Source: Candidatus Gottesmanbacteria bacterium GW2011_GWA2_43_14 (GTDB lineage: Bacteria; Patescibacteriota; Microgenomatia; 2-02-FULL-39-11). From it: a stretch of 39,036 nucleotides of DNA. The translations under genes were made by a program, and so were the position numbers. The stretch is from positions 133,736 to 172,771 of the forward strand of contig LCFP01000002.1 in the NCBI GenBank assembly GCA_000999095.1, in the 5' to 3' direction. Below are positions 8,191 to 17,059 of this stretch, piece after piece. Every line of letters starts with the position of its first letter. Position 1 is the first letter of the stretch. Below the pieces are notes generated by a model. The model saw only the letters and a program-made list of their open reading frames with translations, was not told where the DNA came from and did not search any database.

Positions 8191-9093
8191 ATGAAAATCG
8201 ATATCACAATCATAATTCCGATTTATAAGAATGAACACGTTTTAAACCAATGCCTAAACAGCTTAAAAAAGGCACTCCTTAAATCCAAACTATCGGTCGA
8301 ATATATTTTTATCGTCAATGATCCCGCTTTTAAAAAAACCCTGTATATATTTCCAAAGGGAGCAAATATCATATTTAATACCGAAAATTTGGGATTTGCC
8401 AAAGGGATAAACTCGGGTGCCGCTCATGCCGGGGGAAATTGGCTGCTATTGGTAAACGCAGACACTGTTTTCAAACCTTCTTCTCTGGCTGAGGTACAGC
8501 CGTATCTGAAAAGCAAATCAACCGCCATGATAGTCCCGAAGCTTCTGAATAAAGACGGTTCGCTACAATATAATTTGATTGCCGAGCCGACTCTGTGTAA
8601 TCTTCTGATTGAACAAAGTTATCTCTATAAACTATTACCGGAAATTTTCCGCCACCCCCAGTCAGACAAACGTTTGTATAAGCATTCGGGTGAAGTAAAT
8701 TTTGCTTCTGGGTGTAATGTATTTATAAATAAAAAAGTTTTTAAGGATCTGGGAGGATTCGATGAAAGGTTTTTTCTCTATTTTGAAGATACTGATTTTT
8801 GCCACCGCTTAAAAAAAACCTCCTATAAAATCATTTATAATCCTGGCTCTGTTATGGTTCACCTCAGACATCAAAGCCATGGCGGAAATTTTCCCGTTGA
8901 TAAGTATACAAATAGTTTATTTCTCTACTTATGCAAATATCACAGCCGATCTTATGTAAAACTATATCTGATATTTCTCTTACTGGGACAAACCGCCCGC
9001 TACTTTTTTCTGTCAGTAACAGGCAAATTACATGCCAAAAATAACGATTACCTGAAAGGGCTGTTTACTATCAGAAAATTTTTGTTATCTTGA
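8191..9093 (+). CDS. GT2 family glycosyltransferase (rhamnosyltransferase-like)
   Basis: 300 residues of GT-A fold. The start ITIIIPIYKNE is the nucleotide-binding strand; NTENLGFAKGIN (63-74) and LVNADT (87-92) with Asp91 of the DxD-type site follow, then FASGCNVFI (171-179) and the acceptor/catalytic block FLYFEDTDFCHRLK (195-208). This order is typical of WbbL-type rhamnosyltransferases and relatives. It should add a sugar to a lipid-linked glycan at the cytoplasmic face. The region after residue 245 is hydrophobic and may touch the membrane. The end overlaps the next gene through TTGA, implying translational coupling. The usual VDNxS motif is VNDP here, a mild deviation. Confidence 0.87.
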   Translation: MKIDITIIIPIYKNEHVLNQCLNSLKKALLKSKLSVEYIFIVNDPAFKKTLYIFPKGANIIFNTENLGFAKGINSGAAHAGGNWLLLVNADTVFKPSSLAEVQPYLKSKSTAMIVPKLLNKDGSLQYNLIAEPTLCNLLIEQSYLYKLLPEIFRHPQSDKRLYKHSGEVNFASGCNVFINKKVFKDLGGFDERFFLYFEDTDFCHRLKKTSYKIIYNPGSVMVHLRHQSHGGNFPVDKYTNSLFLYLCKYHSRSYVKLYLIFLLLGQTARYFFLSVTGKLHAKNNDYLKGLFTIRKFLLS

Positions 9094-10685
9094 AAAAATT
9101 CCCAAAACTGTTTTTATCTGTTCTTTTTCTCGGGGTATTCCTCTATGTCATAACACTCAATTTGGATGCGCAGGGACCGAATTACGATGAACTGCTTCTG
9201 GCAGTTCCGTCATTTACGTATAAAGGAATACCTGTGGCGATGTTCAACGAATTCTCGCTTGCCGGGGTTCCCGTCTTTGCCAATTCCATTCTCGGGGGGA
9301 TAAAAACAGCCATCTACGGATCATATCTTGTCCTCACCGACAGCAGATTTACGATAACTGGTTGGAGATTTATGGCAATCGCTCTATACACCCTGGGCCT
9401 GATATTTTTTATCTTTAAAATTTCACACGTATTAAAAAGACGTGAGTTCTTACTTTTGGTCTTATTGATAATTACGGACATAGACATTCTTATCAATGTC
9501 CGCTTTGATTTCGGACCCGTGGCTATGTCCTTTTTATACAAATATATTTTTTTAGGGCTGGCCATCAATACTGAACTGAATAAAAAACTTAATTCATTTC
9601 TGTCATTTTTAATGGGACTGGCAACGGGCTTAATTATCTTTGACAAGCTGTCAGCTGTTGTTTTTCTGATACCATATTTCATGTTTTTATTCCACTGGAT
9701 CAAAAAGGCAATTTTAATATCAAAAAATTTATATCTGAATATAATCGGCCTTTTTATAGGATTGTTTCCCATAATCATCACCAATATCTATTATTTAATA
9801 AGGGAAAACCGTCTTTTTTCCACTGTCAGTCTGGTAAGTAATACTGTTTACAAATTGTCGACTATTAATTTATTTATCAAGAGTTATTTTTATTTAGGTT
9901 CAGGCTTTGACAGTATTAGAGGCATGCTTGGACAGGACATTATCAGAAATACCGGGTCGTTTCAGTTTTACATACTGGTTCTTTTTATTTTAGTACTTTT
10001 TATCTTTAATTTTCTTTTTTTAAGGCAAAAAAGGAAAATTCATTTATCTTTACTTTTTCTGCTTTCATTTATTTTTATCGGATTGGCACTTTATTTAATG
10101 CCGCAAAAAACATATGAAAGACATTTTCTTTTAGGCACTCCTTTTCAATATATATCCGTAATTTTGATATTCGATTTGATAAATAAGATTAAATTAAACA
10201 AAAAATTAAAAAAATTATTATACACTTCATGCATCATTGTATTCACTGTCTGGATATCAGTCAGAACGGCAAATCTCATCCTGACAGCCAATTATTTAGC
10301 TTCCGGAAAGTCTTCCCTCCAATGGGATCCTTCGTTTAATGAAATCGGGGTATTTGCAGATAAAAATAAAGCCGACAGCTATTTTATTGCTTCTGATTGG
10401 GGAGTAGCCACTCAAATTTTTGCCTATTCCAACGGTTCCCAAAATCTGATTTTCGAATTATTTCCCGGTTATCATAATTCCGGCCAATTACGTAATGTCA
10501 TTAAAAACAGCCGCAAGAAAATCATTTATATCATCGGCCTTAATCCTCCGACTCAGCTCTATCGTGCAAATTCTCAAAAAATCGAAACGGATGCCAAAAG
10601 TGCCACTTATTTGGAGAGTGTTCCGCTTGAACAGGAATTACGGGATCTGAAGGCAATAAGAATAAAAAAATATAAAGTGATTTGA
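9090..10685 (+). CDS. GT-C (GT39-like) membrane glycosyltransferase, divergent type C
   Basis: 531 residues with about 11 membrane segments and a C-terminal soluble domain. The first outer loop has GPNYDELLL (29-37), where Asp33-Glu34 fit the catalytic acid pair of PMT/ArnT-like enzymes; FFxPP-type motifs are not clear. The start is TTG at 9090, forming TTGA with the stop of the GT2 gene, and the MKKFPKLFLSVLFLG beginning supports it. It lacks the C-terminal Cys-pair domain of the A and B subfamilies in this window and is best seen as a separate lineage. It converges on the SGNH gene at 10689 with a three-base gap. Donor and acceptor are unknown. Confidence 0.72.
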   Translation: MKKFPKLFLSVLFLGVFLYVITLNLDAQGPNYDELLLAVPSFTYKGIPVAMFNEFSLAGVPVFANSILGGIKTAIYGSYLVLTDSRFTITGWRFMAIALYTLGLIFFIFKISHVLKRREFLLLVLLIITDIDILINVRFDFGPVAMSFLYKYIFLGLAINTELNKKLNSFLSFLMGLATGLIIFDKLSAVVFLIPYFMFLFHWIKKAILISKNLYLNIIGLFIGLFPIIITNIYYLIRENRLFSTVSLVSNTVYKLSTINLFIKSYFYLGSGFDSIRGMLGQDIIRNTGSFQFYILVLFILVLFIFNFLFLRQKRKIHLSLLFLLSFIFIGLALYLMPQKTYERHFLLGTPFQYISVILIFDLINKIKLNKKLKKLLYTSCIIVFTVWISVRTANLILTANYLASGKSSLQWDPSFNEIGVFADKNKADSYFIASDWGVATQIFAYSNGSQNLIFELFPGYHNSGQLRNVIKNSRKKIIYIIGLNPPTQLYRANSQKIETDAKSATYLESVPLEQELRDLKAIRIKKYKVI

Positions 10686-10688
10686 TGA

Positions 10689-11648
10689 TCAGCTGCATAC
10701 ATATTTTAAATTTGACATTAAATATTCATAAAGCTTCTCTGCTATTTTTATATGCCCTTTTTTATTGGGGTGGTCATCAGGCAGCCTGATGCTGTCGTCT
10801 TGCCAGTACTCAAGGAGGGAATCAAAAAATGCATACCCGGGATTTTTATCAAGCAAATACTTAACAAGCTCAAGCGCCTTTTCATCTTCCCTGAAATCCT
10901 TGAAAGTTACGATAAGCAGTTTTCCCTTATAGCTGTTGCTCAGACGGTCCAGGACTTTTTTCTGGTAAGACATGATATCCGTATTATATTTTTCTTTAAG
11001 TACCGAGTATGTGTCATTTTTCAGTTTGTCATATGAATCATATTGTTTTTTTTCCTGCAGACCGATGGTAATTTCATTTACCCGATCCAGATTCCAGGCG
11101 TGCAGAAGCCAAATTACCAGATCAGGTTTGTAAGTCAATCCCTTTGTCAGCAGTCTCTCAATGGTAAATTCAACATCAAATCCGTGCATTCCCGTATTGA
11201 TCACTTCATATTTGGAAAAATTTTTGCACGGTTTTTCATTCCGTAATTTATTCTCCAGCAACTCGGTGTAATTGTCCTTTGTATCAATATAGGAACCGTA
11301 GGTAAATGAGTCGCCGACGGTTATGATTCTGAAAGTATCCCGTTCTTTTTCAAATTCATAATCAAATCTGTCATGAAGACCATCCGCGTTTACAGTATGT
11401 ATTGCCTGAACTCCAAGCCAGTCAGGATTAAATTTTACTGTAGAACCGGGAATTAATTCGTAATAATTTTTAAAATTACTGCTGTTTGTGGCAATTGATA
11501 CTTCCTGCTTGCTTATTCTGGTTATATATTGATCATTTACTTCATACGTTTGAATATTAAGTAAATTTTTAACTTTCAAAAGCAGATGAAATACCAGTAT
11601 CATCTGAAAAAGAACAATAGCCAGCAATACGGTTTTTTTCAGAATCAT
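10689..11648 (-). CDS. Membrane-anchored SGNH/GDSL hydrolase-fold protein, subfamily A (copy 1)
   Basis: 319 residues. One N-terminal membrane segment (about 5-25) precedes an extracytoplasmic SGNH domain. Block I is GDSFTYG with nucleophile Ser114; the oxyanion Gly is in NTGMHGFD; block III is probably the AWN of LLHAWNLDRVNE; block V is PDDHPNKKGH with His293. The fold covers esterases, lipases and glycan O-acetyltransferases such as OatA/PatB domains, so it may add or remove acyl groups on surface glycan. The only two Cys (141 and 318) align with pairs in the relatives at 25050 and 32637. It is 12 bases downstream of the GT39-like gene at 11661. No acyl donor partner is in the window. Confidence 0.8.
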   Translation of the reverse strand: MILKKTVLLAIVLFQMILVFHLLLKVKNLLNIQTYEVNDQYITRISKQEVSIATNSSNFKNYYELIPGSTVKFNPDWLGVQAIHTVNADGLHDRFDYEFEKERDTFRIITVGDSFTYGSYIDTKDNYTELLENKLRNEKPCKNFSKYEVINTGMHGFDVEFTIERLLTKGLTYKPDLVIWLLHAWNLDRVNEITIGLQEKKQYDSYDKLKNDTYSVLKEKYNTDIMSYQKKVLDRLSNSYKGKLLIVTFKDFREDEKALELVKYLLDKNPGYAFFDSLLEYWQDDSIRLPDDHPNKKGHIKIAEKLYEYLMSNLKYVCS

Positions 11649-11660
11649 TTTTCAACCTGG

Positions 11661-13118
11661 TCAGAATCGGCAGCTTAAAAAATATGTACTTCCGTCAAGT
11701 CGGTAGGAATTGATGCCGGAACAACGATATCGCCGGGCGAACTTATGTAAAGAATCGCCGTCACCTGCAAAATCAAACAGCCAGAACTTAATCTGATTGT
11801 CAATTCCGGTCATGTACTTTTTATAGTCTCTGAAATCATCCAAAAGAAAAATACGGTCTGAGCCGTAAATATTTAAGTTTAAATCCCGCTTCAAATAAAA
11901 ATACAGCGGTTGGAAATTATATTGCTGGTTTTCAGTATCGGTAAAAAAATGTGCTGTACCGCTGTTGGTCTTTATATTTTCAGCAATGACATTACTTGCT
12001 TTTGCCCAGTTAAATTTCATCACTCCCATTTTAGAAAACTGGTCATATCCGGTCAGGCTGAAAAATATATATCCGGCCAAAAGTAATGGTGATAATACGT
12101 TCCTCTTTATATAAAGTGCATACGACATGGAAAAAAATAGCATCACGGCTACCGCATATAAATTTCTGGCCAATAAAATAGGCTGGAAAAATACGCTGAA
12201 AGCATAGGAAAATATCAGAGGTCCCGCAACTGCAAAAACCATAAATCTTAAAAAAGAATTATCTTTATTTCTTGCAGTAGTAAAACTGATAATTAATCCT
12301 AATGCCATCACAAGAATAAATACAACGGAAACCGGATTCAAAGAATGCGATATACCTGTAAAAACCGCCATTGCTCTTATAAAAATATCATCCGATTCCA
12401 ACCAGCCCGACATTTCCAAAGCTGCCGGCACTTTATTCAATACCAGCATTAACCAGACACTAATAAATAAAACTGTTGCAGTAATGACCGAAAGTTTAAA
12501 TCCCGATTCCTTGAAGAATAACTTTTGCCGGCGGTAGGCAAATAGATAATTATATGATTCAAATAAAATGAGACTGATGATCAGCCAAATAAATCCGTAA
12601 TCTGTCAAAAAACCTAATATATTTACGGAAATTAACAAAGCAGCGGAATGCATATTTTTCAGATTAAAAAAATAAAGGTAGAGTGAAATAAGCACAAGCA
12701 TAATCGCCAGTGAATAGACATTCATTTGCCAGGAAAGGGTAATTAAATAATTGGAAAACGAAAATACAGTCAGGACAATTAATCCGAAATATCTGCTTTT
12801 CAACCGTGATCCGATTAAATATGCTGTCATAAGTGTTATGGCGGAAAAACATAACGAAGGCAGCCTGACAGCCAATTCGCTGAGACCAAGGATTTGCCAG
12901 AAATGCATCAGCAACATATAAAGAGGCGGCTGGGTAACATTCCAATGATTCTGGCTTATGATATCCGCCACCTTATTCCCGCTTAAAATGTAGTAAGAAG
13001 CTTCATCTAACCAGATTGGGTATTTGCCGGCGGCATAAAATCTGAGAATCATACCAATGGCAAAAATAATCGTAGCGGCAAGTCTGACGGAAAAAGCTGA
13101 CACTAATTTTCTTATCAT
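11661..13118 (-). CDS. GT39-like membrane glycosyltransferase, subfamily B (copy 1)
   Basis: 485 residues. The first outer loop holds WLDEA (36-40, catalytic Asp38-Glu39) and then HWNVTQPPLY (58-67), the pattern of PMT/ArnT-like GT-C enzymes that use polyprenyl-phosphate sugars. About 11 membrane segments follow and then a soluble tail ending in two Cys with 16 residues between, a spacing repeated in the relative at 17037. The usual His of the HPPLY motif is Gln63 here. It leads a minus-strand pair with the SGNH gene at 10689, and a divergent pair with the SGNH gene at 13159 across about 40 bases. Substrate unknown. Confidence 0.83.
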   Translation of the reverse strand: MIRKLVSAFSVRLAATIIFAIGMILRFYAAGKYPIWLDEASYYILSGNKVADIISQNHWNVTQPPLYMLLMHFWQILGLSELAVRLPSLCFSAITLMTAYLIGSRLKSRYFGLIVLTVFSFSNYLITLSWQMNVYSLAIMLVLISLYLYFFNLKNMHSAALLISVNILGFLTDYGFIWLIISLILFESYNYLFAYRRQKLFFKESGFKLSVITATVLFISVWLMLVLNKVPAALEMSGWLESDDIFIRAMAVFTGISHSLNPVSVVFILVMALGLIISFTTARNKDNSFLRFMVFAVAGPLIFSYAFSVFFQPILLARNLYAVAVMLFFSMSYALYIKRNVLSPLLLAGYIFFSLTGYDQFSKMGVMKFNWAKASNVIAENIKTNSGTAHFFTDTENQQYNFQPLYFYLKRDLNLNIYGSDRIFLLDDFRDYKKYMTGIDNQIKFWLFDFAGDGDSLHKFARRYRCSGINSYRLDGSTYFLSCRF

Positions 13119-13137
13119 AGTAAAAGATGTACCGGTA

Positions 13138-13143
13138 TATAAT
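13138..13143 (+). promoter_or_regulatory. -10 element upstream of SGNH gene
   Basis: A perfect TATAAT in the short gap between divergent genes, 15 bases before the ATG at 13159. Expected initiation near 13150 leaves a leader of under ten bases and argues for the ATG at 13159 over the TTG at 13150. No clear -35. On the minus strand TATATA (13136-13141) overlaps it. Confidence 0.4.
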
Positions 13144-13158
13144 TAAATATTGCACATC

Positions 13159-14199
13159 ATGATCAGGAAAGTAAAACCCATAAGCTTTAAACTCTTATTG
13201 ATAATTATAATATCTGCAAGTTTGTTTTTGTTATTGGAATTGACAATGATTATTCTGACGGACAGAAAAATATTAAGTGATTATAAGCCTTTAATTATTA
13301 ATTATTTGGCAAAAAAAAATTCAGACAATGGAGATTGGCGGCTGTTCCATATTTTCCAGGAAGAAAATTATGAAGTGGACGAAAAACTATTCTGGGCTCC
13401 GAAAAAAAACAGCCATTTCTACAATGAGGACCGTTTTATTACCCGGCTCTCAGACCGAAAAGAAGACAATAAAAGAAAAATCACCATAATTACCTACGGT
13501 GATTCCAATACCCAGGGCAATGAAAAAATCTCCTGGGCGCTGGAACTGGGCAAAGAACTCGAAAGGAAATTTGATAATATCAAAGTAGACATACTAAATG
13601 CAGGGGTCGCCGGTTACAGCTCGTACCAGGGAGTAAACCGCCTAAAAGATGACCTGAAGAAGTTCCGCCCGCAAATTATTATTTTTTCGTTCGGCTGGAA
13701 TGATGCCGCTTTTGCCGCCGGACCGGTTGATAAATATTACCAACTCCAAAATAGCCTGTTGGAAAATAAATTATTGAATTTACATACTTATTCGGTTATT
13801 AAATACCATATAAATAAAGCCGGCGAAAAATTTCAAGATGAGAGGACTAAAGTAAACATCCCCAGAGTTCCGTCAGATGAATATCAGGAAAATCTGAATT
13901 TATTTATAGATATAGCTGCCGATGACGGGTTTTATCCGGTACTTCTGACCAGGCCTTTTATGAATTCCGATACTTTAAATCGGCAATTTTTTGATCAGAT
14001 TCAAAAAAATAATGAGGCTGTCTTGAAAATCTCTGAACACAGATCTGCTTTGGCTATTGATATCCGGAAAGAGTTCGGTAATAACCCCGGATTATTTATC
14101 GATCAGAGTCATTTTACGAATGAAGGACACAAACAGGCTGCAAAATTTATAGCCGGTAAATTGGCGGAAGACCGGAATATTTCCAAATTGTTTTTGTAA
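13159..14199 (+). CDS. Membrane-anchored SGNH/GDSL hydrolase-fold protein, subfamily B
   Basis: 346 residues from ATG 13159; an in-frame TTG nine bases earlier is less likely. One membrane segment (about 12-33) leads to an SGNH domain with all four blocks visible: GDSN (114-117, Ser116), Gly in NAGVAGYSS (148-156), GWND (179-182, Asn181) and DQSHFTNEGH (315-324, Asp315 and His318). This is the most canonical of the five SGNH proteins here and lacks the Cys pair found in the other four. It probably acts on acyl groups of exported glycan. The stop overlaps the next start as TAATG, so it is coupled to the YfhO-like gene. Confidence 0.82.
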   Translation: MIRKVKPISFKLLLIIIISASLFLLLELTMIILTDRKILSDYKPLIINYLAKKNSDNGDWRLFHIFQEENYEVDEKLFWAPKKNSHFYNEDRFITRLSDRKEDNKRKITIITYGDSNTQGNEKISWALELGKELERKFDNIKVDILNAGVAGYSSYQGVNRLKDDLKKFRPQIIIFSFGWNDAAFAAGPVDKYYQLQNSLLENKLLNLHTYSVIKYHINKAGEKFQDERTKVNIPRVPSDEYQENLNLFIDIAADDGFYPVLLTRPFMNSDTLNRQFFDQIQKNNEAVLKISEHRSALAIDIRKEFGNNPGLFIDQSHFTNEGHKQAAKFIAGKLAEDRNISKLFL

Positions 14200-15977
14200 T
14201 GAATAAAATTATTTATGCCTTTCTGTTTCTGATTCTTTCGCTGATAGTTTTAATGGATCCTTTTAAGCTGGGTTTCGGCGACTGGGATCTGTTTTACTTT
14301 TACAGCCAATTAGGTAAGTTATCTCTTTTGAAATTCGGACAGCTGCCTTTATGGAATCCTTATCATTGCGGGGGGATGACCCAGATCGGCAACGGTCAGG
14401 ATATGTTTTGGACTCCGTTTAACATTCCGCTGCTTTTATTGGGTCCGGTTTCTGGTTTCAAATTACAATTTCTGCTCTACCTGATCTCCGGATTTGCGGG
14501 AATGTATCTTTTGGCCAGATATTTTACCGCATCAAAAGAAGGCAGTATCCTTGCCTCTCTGGTCTATTGTCTATCAAGCCTTTTTTTCGCGCCATATGCC
14601 AGCGGTATGCCGGTTTTCTTACCTTTGCTGCTGACACCTTTTGTCTGCCTTTTTTTGCTTAAAGCACTGGATAACTCATCACATCTCCGGCCGTCAATTT
14701 ATGCCGGCATAACAGTATCACTGATATTTCTGGGCGGGCTGCACTATATTGCTGCTTTAATGCTATTCATTCTGGCCATTTGTACGGTGAAAGCAATATT
14801 AGTAAAAAAAATATATCCGTTTAAGGTTTTCTCTTTCGTTTTCCTGGTGTTCTTATTGACTTCCGCCGTAAAACTAATTCCCGTCATTGAAATGGTATCC
14901 AAATATCCGAGAATAATCACGGAACTTTACTCCGGCTACAGTCTAAAGGTACTGGCTAAAAGTCTTTTTTGGCCCCAGCAGGGATTTGCGGTATTCAGAC
15001 AATGGGCTGACTCAGAACATAATTTTTTTACGGGAGCTCTGTATAATTACGACGAAAATTCCATATATATCGGGATTATTCCTTTATTTTTTTTCACCAT
15101 AGGCCTGATAAAAAAAGGAAAAAAGCAAATCCTCCTGTTAATTATATTAATTATTTTTATCTGGCTGTCATTCGGCTTCAATATATTTCCCAGTTTATAC
15201 CGGATTATCCGCGGCATTCCCTTTTTTAAACTAATGAGGGTAGCTCAAAGATTCCGCTTCTATTTTATGATCCCCATGGTTTTGTTTATCGGCTTCGGTT
15301 TTGACGAGGCAACTGTCTATTTCGATAAGCTTTTCAAAAAGAAAAATCAAGTTCTAAAAATACTGGCATCAACAATAATATTTTTAGTTTGCATTGATTT
15401 ACTGCGGGTTAATAACGGTATCCTCAGAGAATCCTTTGAAATTCCGATACCGGCAATTGCTTCAACAGACGAGTTTAAACAAAAATGCGGTTTCCGGCCG
15501 TATGATAAAAACGGCTTTTTGAACGAAGAAACGTTCAACAGCAGCTACTCTGATGAATTTATAAATTTAGTTCACGGCTGGGGGACGACAGAAAGTTGCT
15601 ACGAAGCTCAGCCTATCCGGATCAAGGCACTTTGTACTGACAATCCGGCCTACCGCGGCGAGTATTATCTTTTAAACGGCAACGGAAAAATTACCAGCCA
15701 GTTGTGGAGTCCAAATAAACTGGTCTTAAATACCATATTAAGGAAATACGATTATGCCGTCATCAATCAAAACTACGATAAGGGATGGCAAGTTAGGGTG
15801 AACGGCGAAAGAAAAGAAGTAATAAACCAGGAAGGCCTGATAGCCGTAAACCTGGAAGAGGGCGCATATCAGCTTACATTCAATTATCTCCCTCTCTCAT
15901 TTATTACCGGCTTTTTTATCAGTCTATTTTCATTCATGGCATTTATCGTATATTTAATGATAAAAAAGTCAAAATGA
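14199..15977 (+). CDS. YfhO-like GT-C membrane protein
   Basis: 592 residues with about 12 membrane segments. The N-terminal outer loop has GDWDLFYFY (27-35) and PLWNPYHCGG (50-59), and the C-terminal outer domain has YDKGWQVRVNG before a last membrane segment, both characteristic of bacterial YfhO-type membrane proteins (PF09586). YfhO of Gram-positive bacteria is implicated in glycosylating teichoic acids with a lipid-linked sugar, so a similar role on a surface polymer is plausible here. It is sandwiched between two SGNH genes with overlaps on both sides (TAATG and ATGA), which suggests that glycosylation and acyl editing act on one product. Confidence 0.68.
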   Translation: MNKIIYAFLFLILSLIVLMDPFKLGFGDWDLFYFYSQLGKLSLLKFGQLPLWNPYHCGGMTQIGNGQDMFWTPFNIPLLLLGPVSGFKLQFLLYLISGFAGMYLLARYFTASKEGSILASLVYCLSSLFFAPYASGMPVFLPLLLTPFVCLFLLKALDNSSHLRPSIYAGITVSLIFLGGLHYIAALMLFILAICTVKAILVKKIYPFKVFSFVFLVFLLTSAVKLIPVIEMVSKYPRIITELYSGYSLKVLAKSLFWPQQGFAVFRQWADSEHNFFTGALYNYDENSIYIGIIPLFFFTIGLIKKGKKQILLLIILIIFIWLSFGFNIFPSLYRIIRGIPFFKLMRVAQRFRFYFMIPMVLFIGFGFDEATVYFDKLFKKKNQVLKILASTIIFLVCIDLLRVNNGILRESFEIPIPAIASTDEFKQKCGFRPYDKNGFLNEETFNSSYSDEFINLVHGWGTTESCYEAQPIRIKALCTDNPAYRGEYYLLNGNGKITSQLWSPNKLVLNTILRKYDYAVINQNYDKGWQVRVNGERKEVINQEGLIAVNLEEGAYQLTFNYLPLSFITGFFISLFSFMAFIVYLMIKKSK

Positions 15978-17059
15978 AAAAAATACTTATTAAATTTTTA
16001 TTATCGATTGCCGGAGGGATAATCAGCCTTATAATTTTTGAAATATTCCTGAACATTACCGGTATCTACGACAAAAAAGAGATTGTCTTTGAAACCAACT
16101 ACAGGTATAAGCTGGACAAAAGATTAATTTACTCCCTAAAACCTGATAATGTCAGCGAGTGGGAGACGGATGAATTCCATGAAGAAGTTTTTATTAACAG
16201 TACCGGATTCAGAAACAGATACAATTTAAAACTTGGAAATTATAATGAAACCTACCGGATTTTCGCCATAGGAGATTCATGGACCTTCGGACACGGATTG
16301 TCAGACGGATTCACTTATCCTGAACTGCTGGAAAATATTCTGAATCAATCCGGATGTTTAAATAAAGAAATTACGGTAATTAATGCGGCTGTGCCGGGAT
16401 ATTCTTCCGACCAGTCTTACAGAGTAATTGATGAAATTATAACGCCATATTTACCGGATGCGGTGATTTGGAATTTCACAATAGGCGATGTGGATGACAT
16501 GCTGGGACCCAATCCCTCATTATATGATTTAGACAAGGAAAATAGGCTTATTTCTCATAGCGGTCAATATAACTGGCTGTATGCACAAAGCATAATTCAT
16601 AAATTTACCCCGCGGATATTACGGAAGAGTAATCTGTACAATATGCTGGTTGCTAATCTTTATTCTGTCAATCCTGATAATTTGGGAAAGAGCAGAACTG
16701 AATCTGAAATTTTAGATTATTCCGTCAATAAACTTAAAGCGCAAATAAAAAATTGGCAATCGGATAAAGGAAAAAATACAATTCTGATAATTACCCGATT
16801 GCCGGCACTGGCAGATTTTTCGGCTGATCAAAATCAAAGATACAGCTATTTCTTTAATAATTTTGTCCGTATGCTTAAGGAACAGGAAATAATTTATATT
16901 GATTTGACAGGACAGTTGAAAGATGACGATACCGATCCCCGCCGCTTATTTTTCAAAAATGATTTTCACCCAAATGAAAACGGCGCGAAACTCATTGCCT
17001 CAATTCTCGCAAAGCATCTTTGTGAAATATTGCCTCCTATGGTGAATTTACCAGAGTGA
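15974..17059 (+). CDS. Membrane-anchored SGNH/GDSL hydrolase-fold protein, subfamily B (second)
   Basis: 361 residues with one N-terminal membrane segment (about 5-28). Block I is GDSWTFG (100-106, Ser102), the oxyanion Gly lies in NAAVPGYSS, and block V is NDFHPNENG (Asp330, His332). Block III is less clear, around NFTIGDVDD. It has exactly two Cys, 128 and 350, at positions equivalent to those of subfamily A: one just before the strand leading to the block II Gly and one near the C-terminus. The start is fixed by an ATGA overlap with the YfhO-like gene. Its last 23 bases overlap the converging GT39-like gene. Likely an acyl esterase or transferase on surface glycan. Confidence 0.8.
   Translation: MKKILIKFLLSIAGGIISLIIFEIFLNITGIYDKKEIVFETNYRYKLDKRLIYSLKPDNVSEWETDEFHEEVFINSTGFRNRYNLKLGNYNETYRIFAIGDSWTFGHGLSDGFTYPELLENILNQSGCLNKEITVINAAVPGYSSDQSYRVIDEIITPYLPDAVIWNFTIGDVDDMLGPNPSLYDLDKENRLISHSGQYNWLYAQSIIHKFTPRILRKSNLYNMLVANLYSVNPDNLGKSRTESEILDYSVNKLKAQIKNWQSDKGKNTILIITRLPALADFSADQNQRYSYFFNNFVRMLKEQEIIYIDLTGQLKDDDTDPRRLFFKNDFHPNENGAKLIASILAKHLCEILPPMVNLPE

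Noticed and set aside
10685..10760. Intrinsic terminator at the convergent junction near 10687
   Set aside because: No stable inverted repeat followed by a T-run could be found by eye.
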